Origin: Roseburia sp. | GTDB taxonomy: Bacteria; Bacillota; Clostridia; Oscillospirales; Ruminococcaceae | Assembly: GCA_023666265.1 (NCBI GenBank) | Contig: JAMPCH010000013.1 | Location: 1-53,926, forward strand | DNA length: 53,926 nt | Direction: 5' to 3' | Part shown: positions 8,219-17,664 of the stretch, piece after piece | Layout: each line of letters opens with the position of its first letter | Numbering within the stretch: position 1 is the stretch's first letter | The notes under the pieces: model-generated | What the model was told of the DNA's origin: nothing | The model's database searches: none | The model's input: only the letters and a program-made list of their open reading frames with translations | Program-made: the position numbers and the translations under genes

Positions 8219-11200
8219 ATGAAAAAATTCTCTCTTAGACTTGCCGCGCTCCTCATTAGCGCGGGGATCCTTTCCTCCTGTTTTTCGTCGCCCTCGGGGG
8301 TCGACGAAACAACGGAGACGAGCGAAACGACGGGACAGGCGGTCGCCGCCTTTGACCCCGAGACGGGCGAGCCGATCCGCCTCCTCCCCGCCGAGACGGC
8401 GGTCATCTCGCTCGAGCCTCAAAGCCTAAACGGCGAACTCGTCCGAACGGACAGCACCTTCCGCGTAAAGACAAGGGAAGACCTCGCGGAGAGCGAGCTT
8501 AGCGCCCTCCTGACGGTGAGACCCGAGCGCGAGGTACATATCACCAAAAACGGCGCTTGTGACTATACCCTCGACCTCGGTACGCTCCCCAAGGGCGAGG
8601 TCGTTAAGGTCATGCTCGGCGACGGGAAGGGGAACACCGTCGACAGCTGGGGCTTTGAGACCGAGGACGAGTTTCGCGTCCTCTCGACGCTCCCCGCCGA
8701 TCTGTCCCGCTATGTTCCCCCCGAGTCGGGGATCGAGCTGTCGCTGAGCCGTCAGGCGGATCTCGCTAAGGTCGGCGATTATATCGAGATCAGCCCCTCC
8801 GTCAGCGGGAGCTTTACGAATTATTCGACGACGCTCGTCTTTGTCCCGAGCGAGCCGATGCAAAATAATACGGTCTATACCGTTCGGGTCAAGGCGGGGC
8901 TTCCCTCGGCGGACGGCGACGCGCTCGGCGACGAGATGACCTTCTCCTTCCGAACCGCCGAGGGCGACGACGATAATTATTGCTACGCGATCAACGGGAT
9001 TTCGGAGAGCTACCTTCCCGACGACCCCGTCGTGATCGACGTTTACGCCAACGCTTGGTTCGCCAAGCAGGAGTTTGACCGTAAGCTTTATCGCTATCCC
9101 GACGCGACCGCTTATCGTGAGGCGATCGAGGATTATAACGCCGCGACGGACTGGGACGGCGAATATCTGATCCCGACCGAGGGGCTCGAGCTGATCTCGG
9201 ACGGGAAAGAACCGCTTTATCAATACGAGGCGAATGACAACGGTTATTATACCTACCCGAACCGTAAAAAATCCTTCGTCCTCTCCGAGCGTTTAGAGGA
9301 GGGTCATTACCTCGTCGACCTCTCGACCGAGCTCGACGGGCGGGTATACCGCGTCCAGCGCCTGATCCAGATCAGCTCGCTCTCGGTCTATTCAGCTGTT
9401 CTTTCGGGGCAGGCGATCTTTTTCCTCAATGATACCGATACGGGCGAGGCGGCGGCGAGCGCCGAGGTCACTTTAAGCGTTGGCGGTGCGGACTTCGGCG
9501 GAGAAGCGGACGCGGAGGGGATCGCCGTCCTTGACTATTCCGCCCCGTCGGAGCGGCTCGTCGTAACGGAGGAGACCGGCTACGGAAGCGCCGAGGCTCG
9601 TTACGGGGTCGTCGAGATCCGTTACGGCGATCGGGTCTACTGCGATCGGATGCTCTGTGTTCCCGACCGCGAGCTTACCCCTGAGGAAAAATATTATATG
9701 TATCTTTTTACCGATCGCGAGGCTTATCTGACGACCGATACCGTTCGCTTTTGGGGCGTGATCCTCCCGCGTGACGATCGGTTCGACGTCCCGACCGACC
9801 TGACGGTGAAGCTCGGACGGAGTACAAACGACGGCTTCTCGACCGAGGTCACGGTCGAGGCGGACGGGACATTCCTCGGCGAGATCGCGATCGACGGCTA
9901 TGGCGATAGCTGGTATGAGCCGCTGACGATGTTTGACGGCGAGACCGAGCTTTATTGTAAGTATATGATGATCCGCGATTACGAAAAGCCGATCTATCTG
10001 ATGACGCCCGACCTTCCCGAGATCGTGTGGCTCCCTCAGGAGAATGGGCTTGAGGCGGGGGTCAGTCTCACCTATTACGACGGGACGCCCGCCGTCGATA
10101 AGGTCATCAATATCGACGATTGGCTCGCTCCGCCGACCGACGAGACCGGCTATACCTCGCGGACGCTCACGACCGACAGCGGTACAACGTATTATTCCGA
10201 GTCTCCGTCCCGCCCTTGGGAAAATCATTATATCGGCTTTCGGCTGACCGGGGTCGAGGATCGGTATATCGCCGCTTATGACGATGTCCTCTGTTTTATC
10301 CGCGACGTCGATCTCGAGACGAAGTCGACACGCGCCGAGGACGGCTCGACGACGATCGACTTCTCGGGCTATGCCGTGGAGCTTGGCGAAAATATCAAGT
10401 TCGATGATTACGGCTATCCTCTCGAGGACACATATCGCGGCGACCCGACCGACCTGACGGTCGACGTTCGGGTCAGGAGAAGGTGGTCGGAGAAGCGCGA
10501 GATCGGGAGCTATTATGATTTTATCCAAAAAAAGAACTTCCCGACCTATCAGTATATCGACCGCGAGGAATATGTCGGTCACTATACCGTTGAGCTAAAG
10601 GACGGTAAGGCGACGCTCGCGGACCTCCCGACGACCGACCCGGACAGCTGGTATTACGTCGAGATGACCTGGACGGATCGCGGGGGTCGACCGATGTCCG
10701 ACAGTATCTTCCTCTCGGGGAATATGGTGTATTACTACAATATGACCGATTATATCACTTACAGTCTGGACGTCGAGAGCGACGCGGGGCGTTGGTATAA
10801 CACAAAGATCGGCGAAACGAGAAAATTCGTTTTAGAGAATAACGACGGGCTTGTTTCCGAGGACGATTTTACCGGGCGGCTTCTTTATATGGTTAATCAA
10901 GATCGCTTTTTATCGATCGATACGACCGATAAAAGCTCCTTTGAGATCGAGATGGAGGAGACGTATATCCCGAGCTATTCCGTCTCCGCCGCGTATTTTG
11001 ACGGGCGGCATATTTTCCCCGTCAACGACGTATTTATGCGCTTTAACGAGGAGGATCGCGAGATCGACCTGACGATCGAGACGGATCGCGCGTCCTACGC
11101 CCCCGCCGAGACCGCCGAAGTAACGCTCACCGCCAAGACGACGGACGGGCGGGCGATCTCAAACGCGCGTATCCTTTTAAGCGTCGTCGACGAGGCGGCG

Positions 11201-13156
11201 TTCGCGATCGCGCCTCAAAGGGCGGATATCCTCTCGCGGATCTATCTCGCTGTTTATTACCGCGACCCGCTGACCTATACGAGCTATCTCCAGCATACGA
11301 TGTTTGATGATATAAACGGCGACGGCGGGGGCGGAGGCGGCGACGACTCGGTACGGCGAAAATTCGTTGATACCGCGTACTTCGCGGAAGGGTTCTCCGA
11401 CGCGAGCGGGCGGCTCACGCTCGCGGTCGAGCTCCCCGATAACGTGACCTCTTGGCGCTTTACGGCGGTCGCCGTCGCTTCGCTCGACGGCGGGCGGATC
11501 TACGCGGGGGACGAGATGATCAACGTCTCGGCGACGCTCCCGCTCTTTATCACGCCGACGATGGTCGACGAATACGTCGAGGGCGACGATATTGTCTTCG
11601 CCGCGCCCTGCGCGGGCGATCCGAACGCGGTCGTGACCGCCGAGGTGAGCGGCGCGGACTTTAATAAAACGCTCGACGCGGACGCGGACGGCGAATTTAA
11701 CTTCGGTAAGCTCCCCGTCGGGGACTATACCGTCTTATTCCGCGCCGAGGGAGAGCGGGGGAGCGACGCGGCGGAATATCCCTTTACCGTCGTTTCCGCG
11801 CGGCTCACAAGCCGGATCGAGCGCGAGCTTCTCTTAGACGGGTCGAACGAGCTTTCTCCCGCGGTTTGGCCGATCACGCTGAATTTTTATAACCGCGATA
11901 CGGCGCTTTACGCCGAGATCTTAAACGACCTCCTCTGTCTGAGCGGTTCAAATCTCGATTATCGGCTCGCGCGGGAATATGCCTCCGTCGAGCGGGGGTG
12001 GAGCGACGGATCGACCCTTTCGCGGACGGTTCGTGAGGAGACGTCGAATACGGTTAGCGGAGGCGTAAGGCTTTATCCGTATACCGAGGGGGACGCCGAG
12101 CTGACGGCGCTGGTTTGTATGGCGTTCCCCGAATATGTGAACCGCGCGGCGCTCATCTATATGCTCGATGAGGAGCTTAAAGGGCAATATGATCGGAGCG
12201 AGGACGAAATGATCTCTTATTACCTCGCGCTCGCCGCGCTCGAACGCCCGGTATTAAACGAGACGCGCCGCCTCCTCGCGGAAAAAACGGGGCTCACCGC
12301 CGGGGAAAAGCTCAAGCTCTGCGCGGCGGTCGCCTTACTCGGCGATCGTGATACTGCCCTAAAATATTATTTAGAGACGACCGATGATCTCGCGTTATAT
12401 CAAAAGGACGGCGAAGTTTTCGCTTATTTCACCTCGGACGGCTCCGACGACTCGGATAAGATCCAAGGGGATACGCGGCTCGCGCTCCTCGCCGCGTCGG
12501 TCTTAAACCTCCCCGAGGCGGAGAGTATGGCGTGGTGGCTCAACCGCGAGCGTCATCGCGAATACGGCTGTGCGCTCGAACGCGTCGTTTTCCTGAAATA
12601 CTATACGCCCGCGCTGAACCTCTCGGCGACGCTCGGCTATACCGCGAACGGCGAGGAAAAGACCGAGGAGGTCAACAGCTTTTACGGGCTTAGCCTGACC
12701 TTTGGCGAGGAGCAGTTTAAAAACGCCGTGTTTAAGGCGGTCGACGGGAATATCGGCTGTACCGCGATCTATGAGGGAAAGACCAACGAGCTCGAGGGCG
12801 AGCCGACGCTTAAACTCACAAAAACGCTGACCCTCGACGAGGGAGAGGCGGGTCAGCCCGGCGCGGTCTATCGCGTCAGCCTCGAGATCGAGGGGGACGG
12901 GCGGTACTTCACGATCGAGGATATGATCCCCTCTAACGCGCGCTTCCTCGAGGGCGTAACGGTGTCCGACGGCGTAAAATTCGTCGCCTTTGAGAATGAC
13001 GACGGTCGTCAGGACGTAACGATCTCTCTCGGCGGGATCAAAAAGGCGAGCTATACGTTCCGCCTTGTGACAAAGGGCGAGACCGTTCTTGAGTCCTCCG
13101 TCGTGCGAAACGAGAAGGGCGACTTCGGCGTCGCGGAGGAAGGAATACTGAAATAG
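8219..13156 (+). CDS. Alpha-2-macroglobulin family lipoprotein lacking the thioester
   Basis: 1645 residues from ATG at 8219, chosen because AAAGGAACGG lies just upstream and the protein then starts with a lipoprotein signal (lipobox LSSC, Cys21). After a Thr/Glu-rich spacer comes an SbsA-like Ig domain (about 125-240). Macroglobulin domains follow (for example YLFTDREAYLTTDTVRFWG near 500), then a segment SVVDEAAFAIAPQ. Near 1035-1045 is a Gly/Asp-rich stretch (GDGGGGGGDD). The central A2M domain follows (DTAYFAEGF, DNVTSWRFTAVAVAS), then an alpha-helical toroid-like region (about 1220-1440) and a receptor-binding-like end. No CxEQ thioester motif is present in the toroid. Bacterial A2Ms trap attacking proteases; those without thioester must act otherwise. 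No PBP1C partner is nearby. Confidence 0.9.
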   Translation: MKKFSLRLAALLISAGILSSCFSSPSGVDETTETSETTGQAVAAFDPETGEPIRLLPAETAVISLEPQSLNGELVRTDSTFRVKTREDLAESELSALLTVRPEREVHITKNGACDYTLDLGTLPKGEVVKVMLGDGKGNTVDSWGFETEDEFRVLSTLPADLSRYVPPESGIELSLSRQADLAKVGDYIEISPSVSGSFTNYSTTLVFVPSEPMQNNTVYTVRVKAGLPSADGDALGDEMTFSFRTAEGDDDNYCYAINGISESYLPDDPVVIDVYANAWFAKQEFDRKLYRYPDATAYREAIEDYNAATDWDGEYLIPTEGLELISDGKEPLYQYEANDNGYYTYPNRKKSFVLSERLEEGHYLVDLSTELDGRVYRVQRLIQISSLSVYSAVLSGQAIFFLNDTDTGEAAASAEVTLSVGGADFGGEADAEGIAVLDYSAPSERLVVTEETGYGSAEARYGVVEIRYGDRVYCDRMLCVPDRELTPEEKYYMYLFTDREAYLTTDTVRFWGVILPRDDRFDVPTDLTVKLGRSTNDGFSTEVTVEADGTFLGEIAIDGYGDSWYEPLTMFDGETELYCKYMMIRDYEKPIYLMTPDLPEIVWLPQENGLEAGVSLTYYDGTPAVDKVINIDDWLAPPTDETGYTSRTLTTDSGTTYYSESPSRPWENHYIGFRLTGVEDRYIAAYDDVLCFIRDVDLETKSTRAEDGSTTIDFSGYAVELGENIKFDDYGYPLEDTYRGDPTDLTVDVRVRRRWSEKREIGSYYDFIQKKNFPTYQYIDREEYVGHYTVELKDGKATLADLPTTDPDSWYYVEMTWTDRGGRPMSDSIFLSGNMVYYYNMTDYITYSLDVESDAGRWYNTKIGETRKFVLENNDGLVSEDDFTGRLLYMVNQDRFLSIDTTDKSSFEIEMEETYIPSYSVSAAYFDGRHIFPVNDVFMRFNEEDREIDLTIETDRASYAPAETAEVTLTAKTTDGRAISNARILLSVVDEAAFAIAPQRADILSRIYLAVYYRDPLTYTSYLQHTMFDDINGDGGGGGGDDSVRRKFVDTAYFAEGFSDASGRLTLAVELPDNVTSWRFTAVAVASLDGGRIYAGDEMINVSATLPLFITPTMVDEYVEGDDIVFAAPCAGDPNAVVTAEVSGADFNKTLDADADGEFNFGKLPVGDYTVLFRAEGERGSDAAEYPFTVVSARLTSRIERELLLDGSNELSPAVWPITLNFYNRDTALYAEILNDLLCLSGSNLDYRLAREYASVERGWSDGSTLSRTVREETSNTVSGGVRLYPYTEGDAELTALVCMAFPEYVNRAALIYMLDEELKGQYDRSEDEMISYYLALAALERPVLNETRRLLAEKTGLTAGEKLKLCAAVALLGDRDTALKYYLETTDDLALYQKDGEVFAYFTSDGSDDSDKIQGDTRLALLAASVLNLPEAESMAWWLNRERHREYGCALERVVFLKYYTPALNLSATLGYTANGEEKTEEVNSFYGLSLTFGEEQFKNAVFKAVDGNIGCTAIYEGKTNELEGEPTLKLTKTLTLDEGEAGQPGAVYRVSLEIEGDGRYFTIEDMIPSNARFLEGVTVSDGVKFVAFENDDGRQDVTISLGGIKKASYTFRLVTKGETVLESSVVRNEKGDFGVAEEGILK

Positions 13157-13177
13157 CGGCGAGCTTTGGATAAAAAA

Positions 13178-13214
13178 ATATCCCCGTTTCCCGGAAGGGA
13201 AACGGGGATATTTT
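13178..13214. terminator. Strong bidirectional terminator
   Basis: A perfect 15-bp stem, ATATCCCCGTTTCCC with GGGAAACGGGGATAT, has a GGAA loop, T-rich sequence on the right and an A-run on the left. It serves the macroglobulin gene on the plus strand and the small gene on the minus strand. Confidence 0.9.
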
Positions 13215-13221
13215 CGTTGTT

Positions 13222-13356
13222 TTATATGCCAAGCTCCCGCCATAACTCCTCGATCGATCTGCTTTTTTCGCCCGAATTGAGATATTCTTGATATGCTTTT
13301 TCATAAACCGCGAGGTCGTATTCGTCTTCCTCTGTCAACTCTTCCGAAAATGGCAT
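13222..13356 (-). CDS. 44-residue acidic protein, possibly antitoxin-like
   Basis: Found by reading the gap between terminator and fprA. ATG at 13356 runs to TAA at 13222-13224, with AAGGAG 9 nt upstream. The product (MPFSEELTEEDEYDLAVYEK..., ending SIDELWRELGI) is acidic and probably helical. The ending resembles that of RelB-like or other small antitoxins of Firmicutes, where Ser-x-(D/E)ELW precedes the stop. No toxin gene is adjacent; the gene after the bidirectional terminator is the macroglobulin. It lies 37 nt after fprA in the same direction and may be its co-transcribed tail. Function is unknown. Confidence 0.6.
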   Translation of the reverse strand: MPFSEELTEEDEYDLAVYEKAYQEYLNSGEKSRSIEELWRELGI

Positions 13357-13393
13357 AAAGTCAACTCCTTATCTTCGTGAAACTGTCAAGTAC

Positions 13394-14548
13394 CTACTTC
13401 ATCATCTCCTCCGCGAGCCGATCAAGCGCCTCCTCGCTCTCGCGATCCATCGCCGACTTTACGGTGACGGTCGTCTCGGCGAAGGTGATGTTCTTGCTCT
13501 TCTCAAACATTCCGCGCATGACCTTCGCCGCCGACGGCGCCCATGTCCCGTTCTCGATCAGTCCGATCGTTCGGCTTTGATAGCTCCGCTCGGTGAGCGC
13601 CTCGATGAAATGCCGCATAAAGGGGAAAATATCGGCGTTATAGGTGACCGAGGCGAGGACGAGCTTCCCATAACGGAAGGCGTCCTCGACCGCCTCCGCC
13701 ATATCCTCCCGCGCGAGGTCGGAGACGACGACCTTTGGACAGCCTCTCGTCTTCAGCTTTTCCGCGAGGGCTTCCGCCGCCGCCTTCGTATGTCCATAGA
13801 TCGAGGCATAGGCGATCATGATCCCCTCGCTCTCGACCCCATAGGTTGACCATGTCTGATACAGACCGAGGTAATAATCGAGATTTTCCTTTAAGATCGG
13901 TCCGTGGAGCGGACAGATCGTCTCGATCTCGAGCGCCGCCGCCTTTTTGAGGAGCGCCTGCGCCTGTGCGCCGTACTTCCCGACGATCCCGAAGTAATAC
14001 CTCCGCGCCTCACAGGCCCAGTCCTCCTCAACGTCGAGCGCGCCGAACTTCCCAAAAGCGTCCGCCGAAAAGAGGATCTTTTCCGCGCTTTCATACGAGA
14101 CCATGACCTCGGGCCAGTGAACCATCGGCGCGGTCACGAAGTGAAGCGTATGCTTCCCGAGCGGGAGGGTATCGCCCTCCGCCGCGACGATCCGCCGATC
14201 GGCGTAGTCCGTCCCAAAAAATTGCCCCATCATTGTGAAAGCCTTCGCGGTCGCGACGATCGCCGCGTTCGGATACCGCGCGGCGAAAGCCGCGATATTC
14301 GCGGAATGATCGGGCTCCATATGGTGGACGATAAGATAGTCGGGCGACCGATCGCCGAGCGCCTTTGCGACCTTCCCGAGCCATTCGTCGCCAAACCGCG
14401 CGTCGACGGTGTCGAGGACGGCGGTCTTATCGTCGCGGATCACATAAGAGTTATACGCCATACCGTTCGGGACAACGTATTGACCCTCAAAAAGGTCGAC
14501 CTCGTGATCGTTTACGCCGACATAATAAATTTCGTCTCTGATCTTCAT
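13394..14548 (-). CDS. fprA: FprA-type flavodiiron protein (O2/NO reductase)
   Basis: 384 residues. The N-terminal metallo-beta-lactamase domain carries the diiron ligands: HMEPDH (His76, Glu78, Asp80, His81), then a His in APMVHWPEVM, an Asp in SADAFGKFG and a His in CPLHGPIL. From about 245 comes a flavodoxin domain (IAYASIYGHTKAAAEAL) that binds FMN. Such class A flavodiiron proteins reduce oxygen to water or NO to N2O in anaerobes, with electrons from rubredoxin or NADH:rubredoxin oxidoreductase; neither is encoded here. AAAGGAAA lies before the ATG. The length is close to that of known FprA proteins, with no extra rubredoxin domain. Confidence 0.93.
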   Translation of the reverse strand: MKIRDEIYYVGVNDHEVDLFEGQYVVPNGMAYNSYVIRDDKTAVLDTVDARFGDEWLGKVAKALGDRSPDYLIVHHMEPDHSANIAAFAARYPNAAIVATAKAFTMMGQFFGTDYADRRIVAAEGDTLPLGKHTLHFVTAPMVHWPEVMVSYESAEKILFSADAFGKFGALDVEEDWACEARRYYFGIVGKYGAQAQALLKKAAALEIETICPLHGPILKENLDYYLGLYQTWSTYGVESEGIMIAYASIYGHTKAAAEALAEKLKTRGCPKVVVSDLAREDMAEAVEDAFRYGKLVLASVTYNADIFPFMRHFIEALTERSYQSRTIGLIENGTWAPSAAKVMRGMFEKSKNITFAETTVTVKSAMDRESEEALDRLAEEMMK

Positions 14549-14619
14549 TTGTTTGTTTTCCTTTCTTTTTGTTTTGATTTTTTAGGGAAGGCGTGCGCTT
14601 TTGCGCCCTCCCGTTAAAA

Positions 14620-16902
14620 TTACGAGTTCGTAAAATCCGCCTCCGTGAGATAGACGGTGAGCGCCGCTCCGCGCCCGTTCCAGGTCGCGCGATAGGTATA
14701 GTCGCCGTTAAAAACGCCGTTCCCCGCGATCTTCATGGTTCGGTCGAGGGTGATACTGTTGACCGAGTCCGCGTTCGGGTCATATATCTTTAGGTTGAGG
14801 CGGTTCGGGTCGTCGACCTCGCGGCGTAGGGCGGTCAAGAGGACATAGCGGCTGTAATGATCCCCGTTCTCCTCCCACGTCATTTTTAAAAGGAGCGGCT
14901 CGCCCGCGCCGAGACGACCGCGTACAAGGTTAAGCCCCGCCTCGTCCGTCAGGCGAAAGCTCTTCCCCGTATCGCGGAGCTTATGATAGAGCGCGATCGC
15001 GCGAAGCATCTCGTAATCGTCCTCGCCGTATTTAAGGCGAAACTTTTCGGAGGTATAGTTCGGGACGAGATATTCCGCCCGCCGCCATTTCCCCTTGTTT
15101 TCCTTTAGCGGCTCGATCCTGATCGTCCAGCCGAGATCCCGCGCCTCCTCGACGACCGCGTCGCCGGCGGGGAGCGCCTCGCCTTCGGAGTAAAAGTCGA
15201 GATAGCTGTCGGGGGTCAGATAACTCGCGCCCATCGAGGTGAGGATCACCTTTGAGAGCGGTTCTTTTGGGTCGATCGTCGACTCGGAGAAGTCGTACTC
15301 ATACTCCGTCCCCTTCCCGTCGGCGGTCTTTACGCGGTTTAAGAACCAGTCCCGCGCGAGCATTACCATACCGAAATCCATCGTCGCCGCCTCGGGGGAT
15401 TTATAATTATAAAAGCGAAAGCCGTTCTCCTTGGCGCGAAAGCCCGTATCAAAAAGGGAATAGCTGTCGGGCGTACCGTCCTCGTCCTCGTCGACGATGT
15501 CGTTTTCCATCGTGGCGATGAGGGTCGAATAAAGCCCCTCGAGCGCGTTCGCGTCCGAGATCGGGAAGTACATTCCGCCCGTCCGATCCGCGAGACTATA
15601 GAGGAGGTCGCGGTCGATGTCCTCGCCGAGGCTGATCGTCATGATCATGACGTTTTTCGCCTGTGCGCGGTCGGTAATGGCTTCGAGCGTATAACCCGCC
15701 GTATCGGTCGAGATCCCGTCCGTTAAGAGGATGATGACGTTTCGCTCGTTCTGTGACCCCTCGGGGAAGCTGTCGAGCGCGGTCATAAGCGCGCGCTCGA
15801 CGCTCGTCCCGTCATAGCCCGCGCCGAGGCGGCGAACGCCGTTGATCGCCGTAATGGTCTCGACCTTATTCCATGTGAAGTCGGAGAGCAACGTACAGGC
15901 GTAGGTAAATACCGAGATCGCCGTTTTAGTATTATTCCCCACTTTTGATACAAGATTCACCGCGAAGGAGAGACGCTTAAATTCGACGTCGTTCTCCTCC
16001 GAGCGATAAAGCGAGGTCGAGGGATACATCGAGCCGGAGTTATCGATCAAGAGGTGGATATTGACGTTCGTCTCCTCGTCGATCGCCGCCGACTGTAGGA
16101 CATGCTCCGCGCCGATCAGGTATACGCCGTTTTCCTCGATCCGCCCGACGATCTCGGCGTTCTCGGTGTCCGCCGTCCCGCCGATCATTGTAAATGTCTT
16201 CGTTCGCGGATCAAAGCGATAGATATGTACCTCCTCGGGCGTAAGCCCCGCCGCCTTCAATAGGCTCTCGCTGTAATTAAAGCGAAGCTCGGCGAAATCA
16301 AAATCGGCGTCACAATAGACCTCATACGCGAAGGAGAGCGCCCCCGCGTTCGCGGAGATCGAATAAAGCGAGAGCTTCTCCGCCGTGGCGGCGTAAACCT
16401 CCGCCGATCCCGTGATCGTGAGCCGCCCCTCGTCAAATTTTAGGATACGGGTGAATTTTCGCTTATTATCCGGCGTCCCGTCCGAGGCGGTCGAGGTCGG
16501 GCCTAAGCCAGCTAAGATCTCGATCCCGTCGTCGATCCCGTCGCCGTCCGTGTCGGGCGAGAGCGGGTCCGTCCCATATTGCTCCTCATAGCCGTCTAAG
16601 ATCCCGTCGCCGTCGCTGTCGGCGACGCTCGCGTTCGTCCCGGCGAGCTCCTCGGCGTAATTCGTTAAGCCGTCACGATCCGAGTCCTCCTCGGGATTGA
16701 CCGTTTCGGCGGCGTTAAAGGTGGTCGGATAGATTTGGTTAAATTCATATTTTAAGGCGGCAATCCGATTTTCCTTCCCCGTCTGATACGCCGTCCAGCC
16801 GATCGCCGCGCCGAGAGCGATGATCCCGACGGAAATACCCGCGAAAATAAGCTTCGCCCGTCCGCTGATAGGATTTCGATAAGAGTTTTTGATTTTCGCC
16901 AT
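14620..16902 (-). CDS. Membrane-anchored VWA protein with thrombospondin type 3 repeats
   Basis: 760 residues. One N-terminal membrane helix (about 17-38) leaves the rest outside. Residues 73-130 hold three thrombospondin type 3-like calcium-binding repeats (DSDRDGLTNYAEE, DSDGDGILDGYEE, DTDGDGIDDGIEI). A beta-rich region follows. A von Willebrand factor A domain spans about 280-460 with an intact MIDAS (DNSGSM at 287-292, and LLTDGIS). The last 120 residues (ADEAGL-like stretch, then HYSRYVLLTAL and LKIYDPNAD) recall a C39-type papain-like fold without a catalytic Cys/His pair that I can see. Role is probably adhesion or protein-protein binding at the surface. It is monocistronic with its own promoter and a long structured leader. 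Confidence 0.85.
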   Translation of the reverse strand: MAKIKNSYRNPISGRAKLIFAGISVGIIALGAAIGWTAYQTGKENRIAALKYEFNQIYPTTFNAAETVNPEEDSDRDGLTNYAEELAGTNASVADSDGDGILDGYEEQYGTDPLSPDTDGDGIDDGIEILAGLGPTSTASDGTPDNKRKFTRILKFDEGRLTITGSAEVYAATAEKLSLYSISANAGALSFAYEVYCDADFDFAELRFNYSESLLKAAGLTPEEVHIYRFDPRTKTFTMIGGTADTENAEIVGRIEENGVYLIGAEHVLQSAAIDEETNVNIHLLIDNSGSMYPSTSLYRSEENDVEFKRLSFAVNLVSKVGNNTKTAISVFTYACTLLSDFTWNKVETITAINGVRRLGAGYDGTSVERALMTALDSFPEGSQNERNVIILLTDGISTDTAGYTLEAITDRAQAKNVMIMTISLGEDIDRDLLYSLADRTGGMYFPISDANALEGLYSTLIATMENDIVDEDEDGTPDSYSLFDTGFRAKENGFRFYNYKSPEAATMDFGMVMLARDWFLNRVKTADGKGTEYEYDFSESTIDPKEPLSKVILTSMGASYLTPDSYLDFYSEGEALPAGDAVVEEARDLGWTIRIEPLKENKGKWRRAEYLVPNYTSEKFRLKYGEDDYEMLRAIALYHKLRDTGKSFRLTDEAGLNLVRGRLGAGEPLLLKMTWEENGDHYSRYVLLTALRREVDDPNRLNLKIYDPNADSVNSITLDRTMKIAGNGVFNGDYTYRATWNGRGAALTVYLTEADFTNS

Positions 16903-16929
16903 TTCGTATGACCATTCCTTTTCCCCGAG

Positions 16930-17011
16930 GAAAACGCGCCGTGGGCGGCGCGTCGTTTTCGCCGTAAAACTGACCGATCAAGCCGTTTCCGAAAGGCGAC
17001 CGATCGCCTTT
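16930..17011 (-). promoter_or_regulatory. Two hairpins in the leader of the VWA/TSP3 gene
   Basis: Read on the minus strand, an 8-bp stem AAAGGCGA/TCGCCTTT (16992-17011, loop 4 nt) is followed by a longer GC-rich stem (16930-16960, GAAAACG...ACGCGCCG with CGGCGCGTTTTC, 2-nt bulge). Both lie between the promoter at 17034 and the start codon. There is no U-run, so they are not terminators. The remaining gap to spoVAC shows no further feature that I recognise. Confidence 0.4.
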
Positions 17012-17033
17012 GGAAAAGTTCGTCGTAAATCAC

Positions 17034-17062
17034 ATTATACCATTTCCTTCCGATTTCGTCAA
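17034..17062 (-). promoter_or_regulatory. Sigma-A promoter of the VWA/TSP3 gene
   Basis: On the minus strand TTGACG (17057-17062), a 17-bp spacer and TATAAT (17034-17039). Confidence 0.87.
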
Positions 17063-17193
17063 GTCCTCCAACGATTTATTCCGAAAAGAAACGCTTTTTG
17101 TACAGATCGGCGGAATATTCCCGCCCTTTTTGTAAAGAATAACAACAGGAAGGGAAGCGCGCGGCTTTCGCCGCCTTCCCCAAGAGGAAAGGA

Positions 17194-17649
17194 ATGATCA
17201 CAACCATGAAACTGACAAACACGGAATATGATCGACTGACGAAGGAATGTTCGCCGAATACAAAAATGTATAAAACGCTCCCGATGGCGTTCGTGATCGG
17301 CGGGCTGATCTGCTGCGTCGGTCAGGCTTTTTTAAATTTATATACCTACTTCGGTCTAAAGGCGGCGGAGGCGGGGGCGATGACCTCGATCACGCTCGTC
17401 TTTTTAAGCGCGCTTTTTACGGGGCTCGGCTTATACGATAAGCTCGCGAAGGTCGGCGGGGCGGGTACGCTCGTCCCGATCACGGGCTTCGCGAACGCGG
17501 TCGTGTCGCCCGCGCTCGAGTTTAAGACCGAGGGCTATGTCCTCGGCGTCGGGGCGAAGATGTTCATCATCGCGGGTCCCGTGATCGTTTACGGGCTCGC
17601 CGCGTCGGTCGTATACGGGGTCCTCCTGTATCTGATCCGACTGGTATGA
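17194..17649 (+). CDS. spoVAC: Stage V sporulation protein AC
   Basis: 151 residues with four hydrophobic segments. The SpoVAC/SpoVAEb family blocks are present: LTNTEYDRLTKECSPNTKMYKTLPMAFVIGGLICCVGQ at the start and GLYDKLAKVGGAGTLVPITGFANAVVSPALEFKTEGYVLGVGAKMF. SpoVAC is a forespore inner-membrane protein that forms the channel for dipicolinic acid uptake during sporulation and release in germination. The ATG at 17194 or the ATG four codons later (17206) could be the start; the Shine-Dalgarno AGAGGAAAGG suits the first better. It is followed after 15 nt by spoVAD. No clear sigma-G promoter was identified upstream. Confidence 0.95.
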   Translation: MITTMKLTNTEYDRLTKECSPNTKMYKTLPMAFVIGGLICCVGQAFLNLYTYFGLKAAEAGAMTSITLVFLSALFTGLGLYDKLAKVGGAGTLVPITGFANAVVSPALEFKTEGYVLGVGAKMFIIAGPVIVYGLAASVVYGVLLYLIRLV

Positions 17650-17664
17650 CGGGAGGGATCGCTT

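Noticed and set aside
9473-10582. Long open frame on the minus strand inside the macroglobulin gene (similar ones at 5403-6203 and 24499-25743)
   Set aside because: These are shadows of GC-rich coding sequence: Arg-rich composition, no ribosome binding site, no family resemblance, and a clear protein on the other strand.
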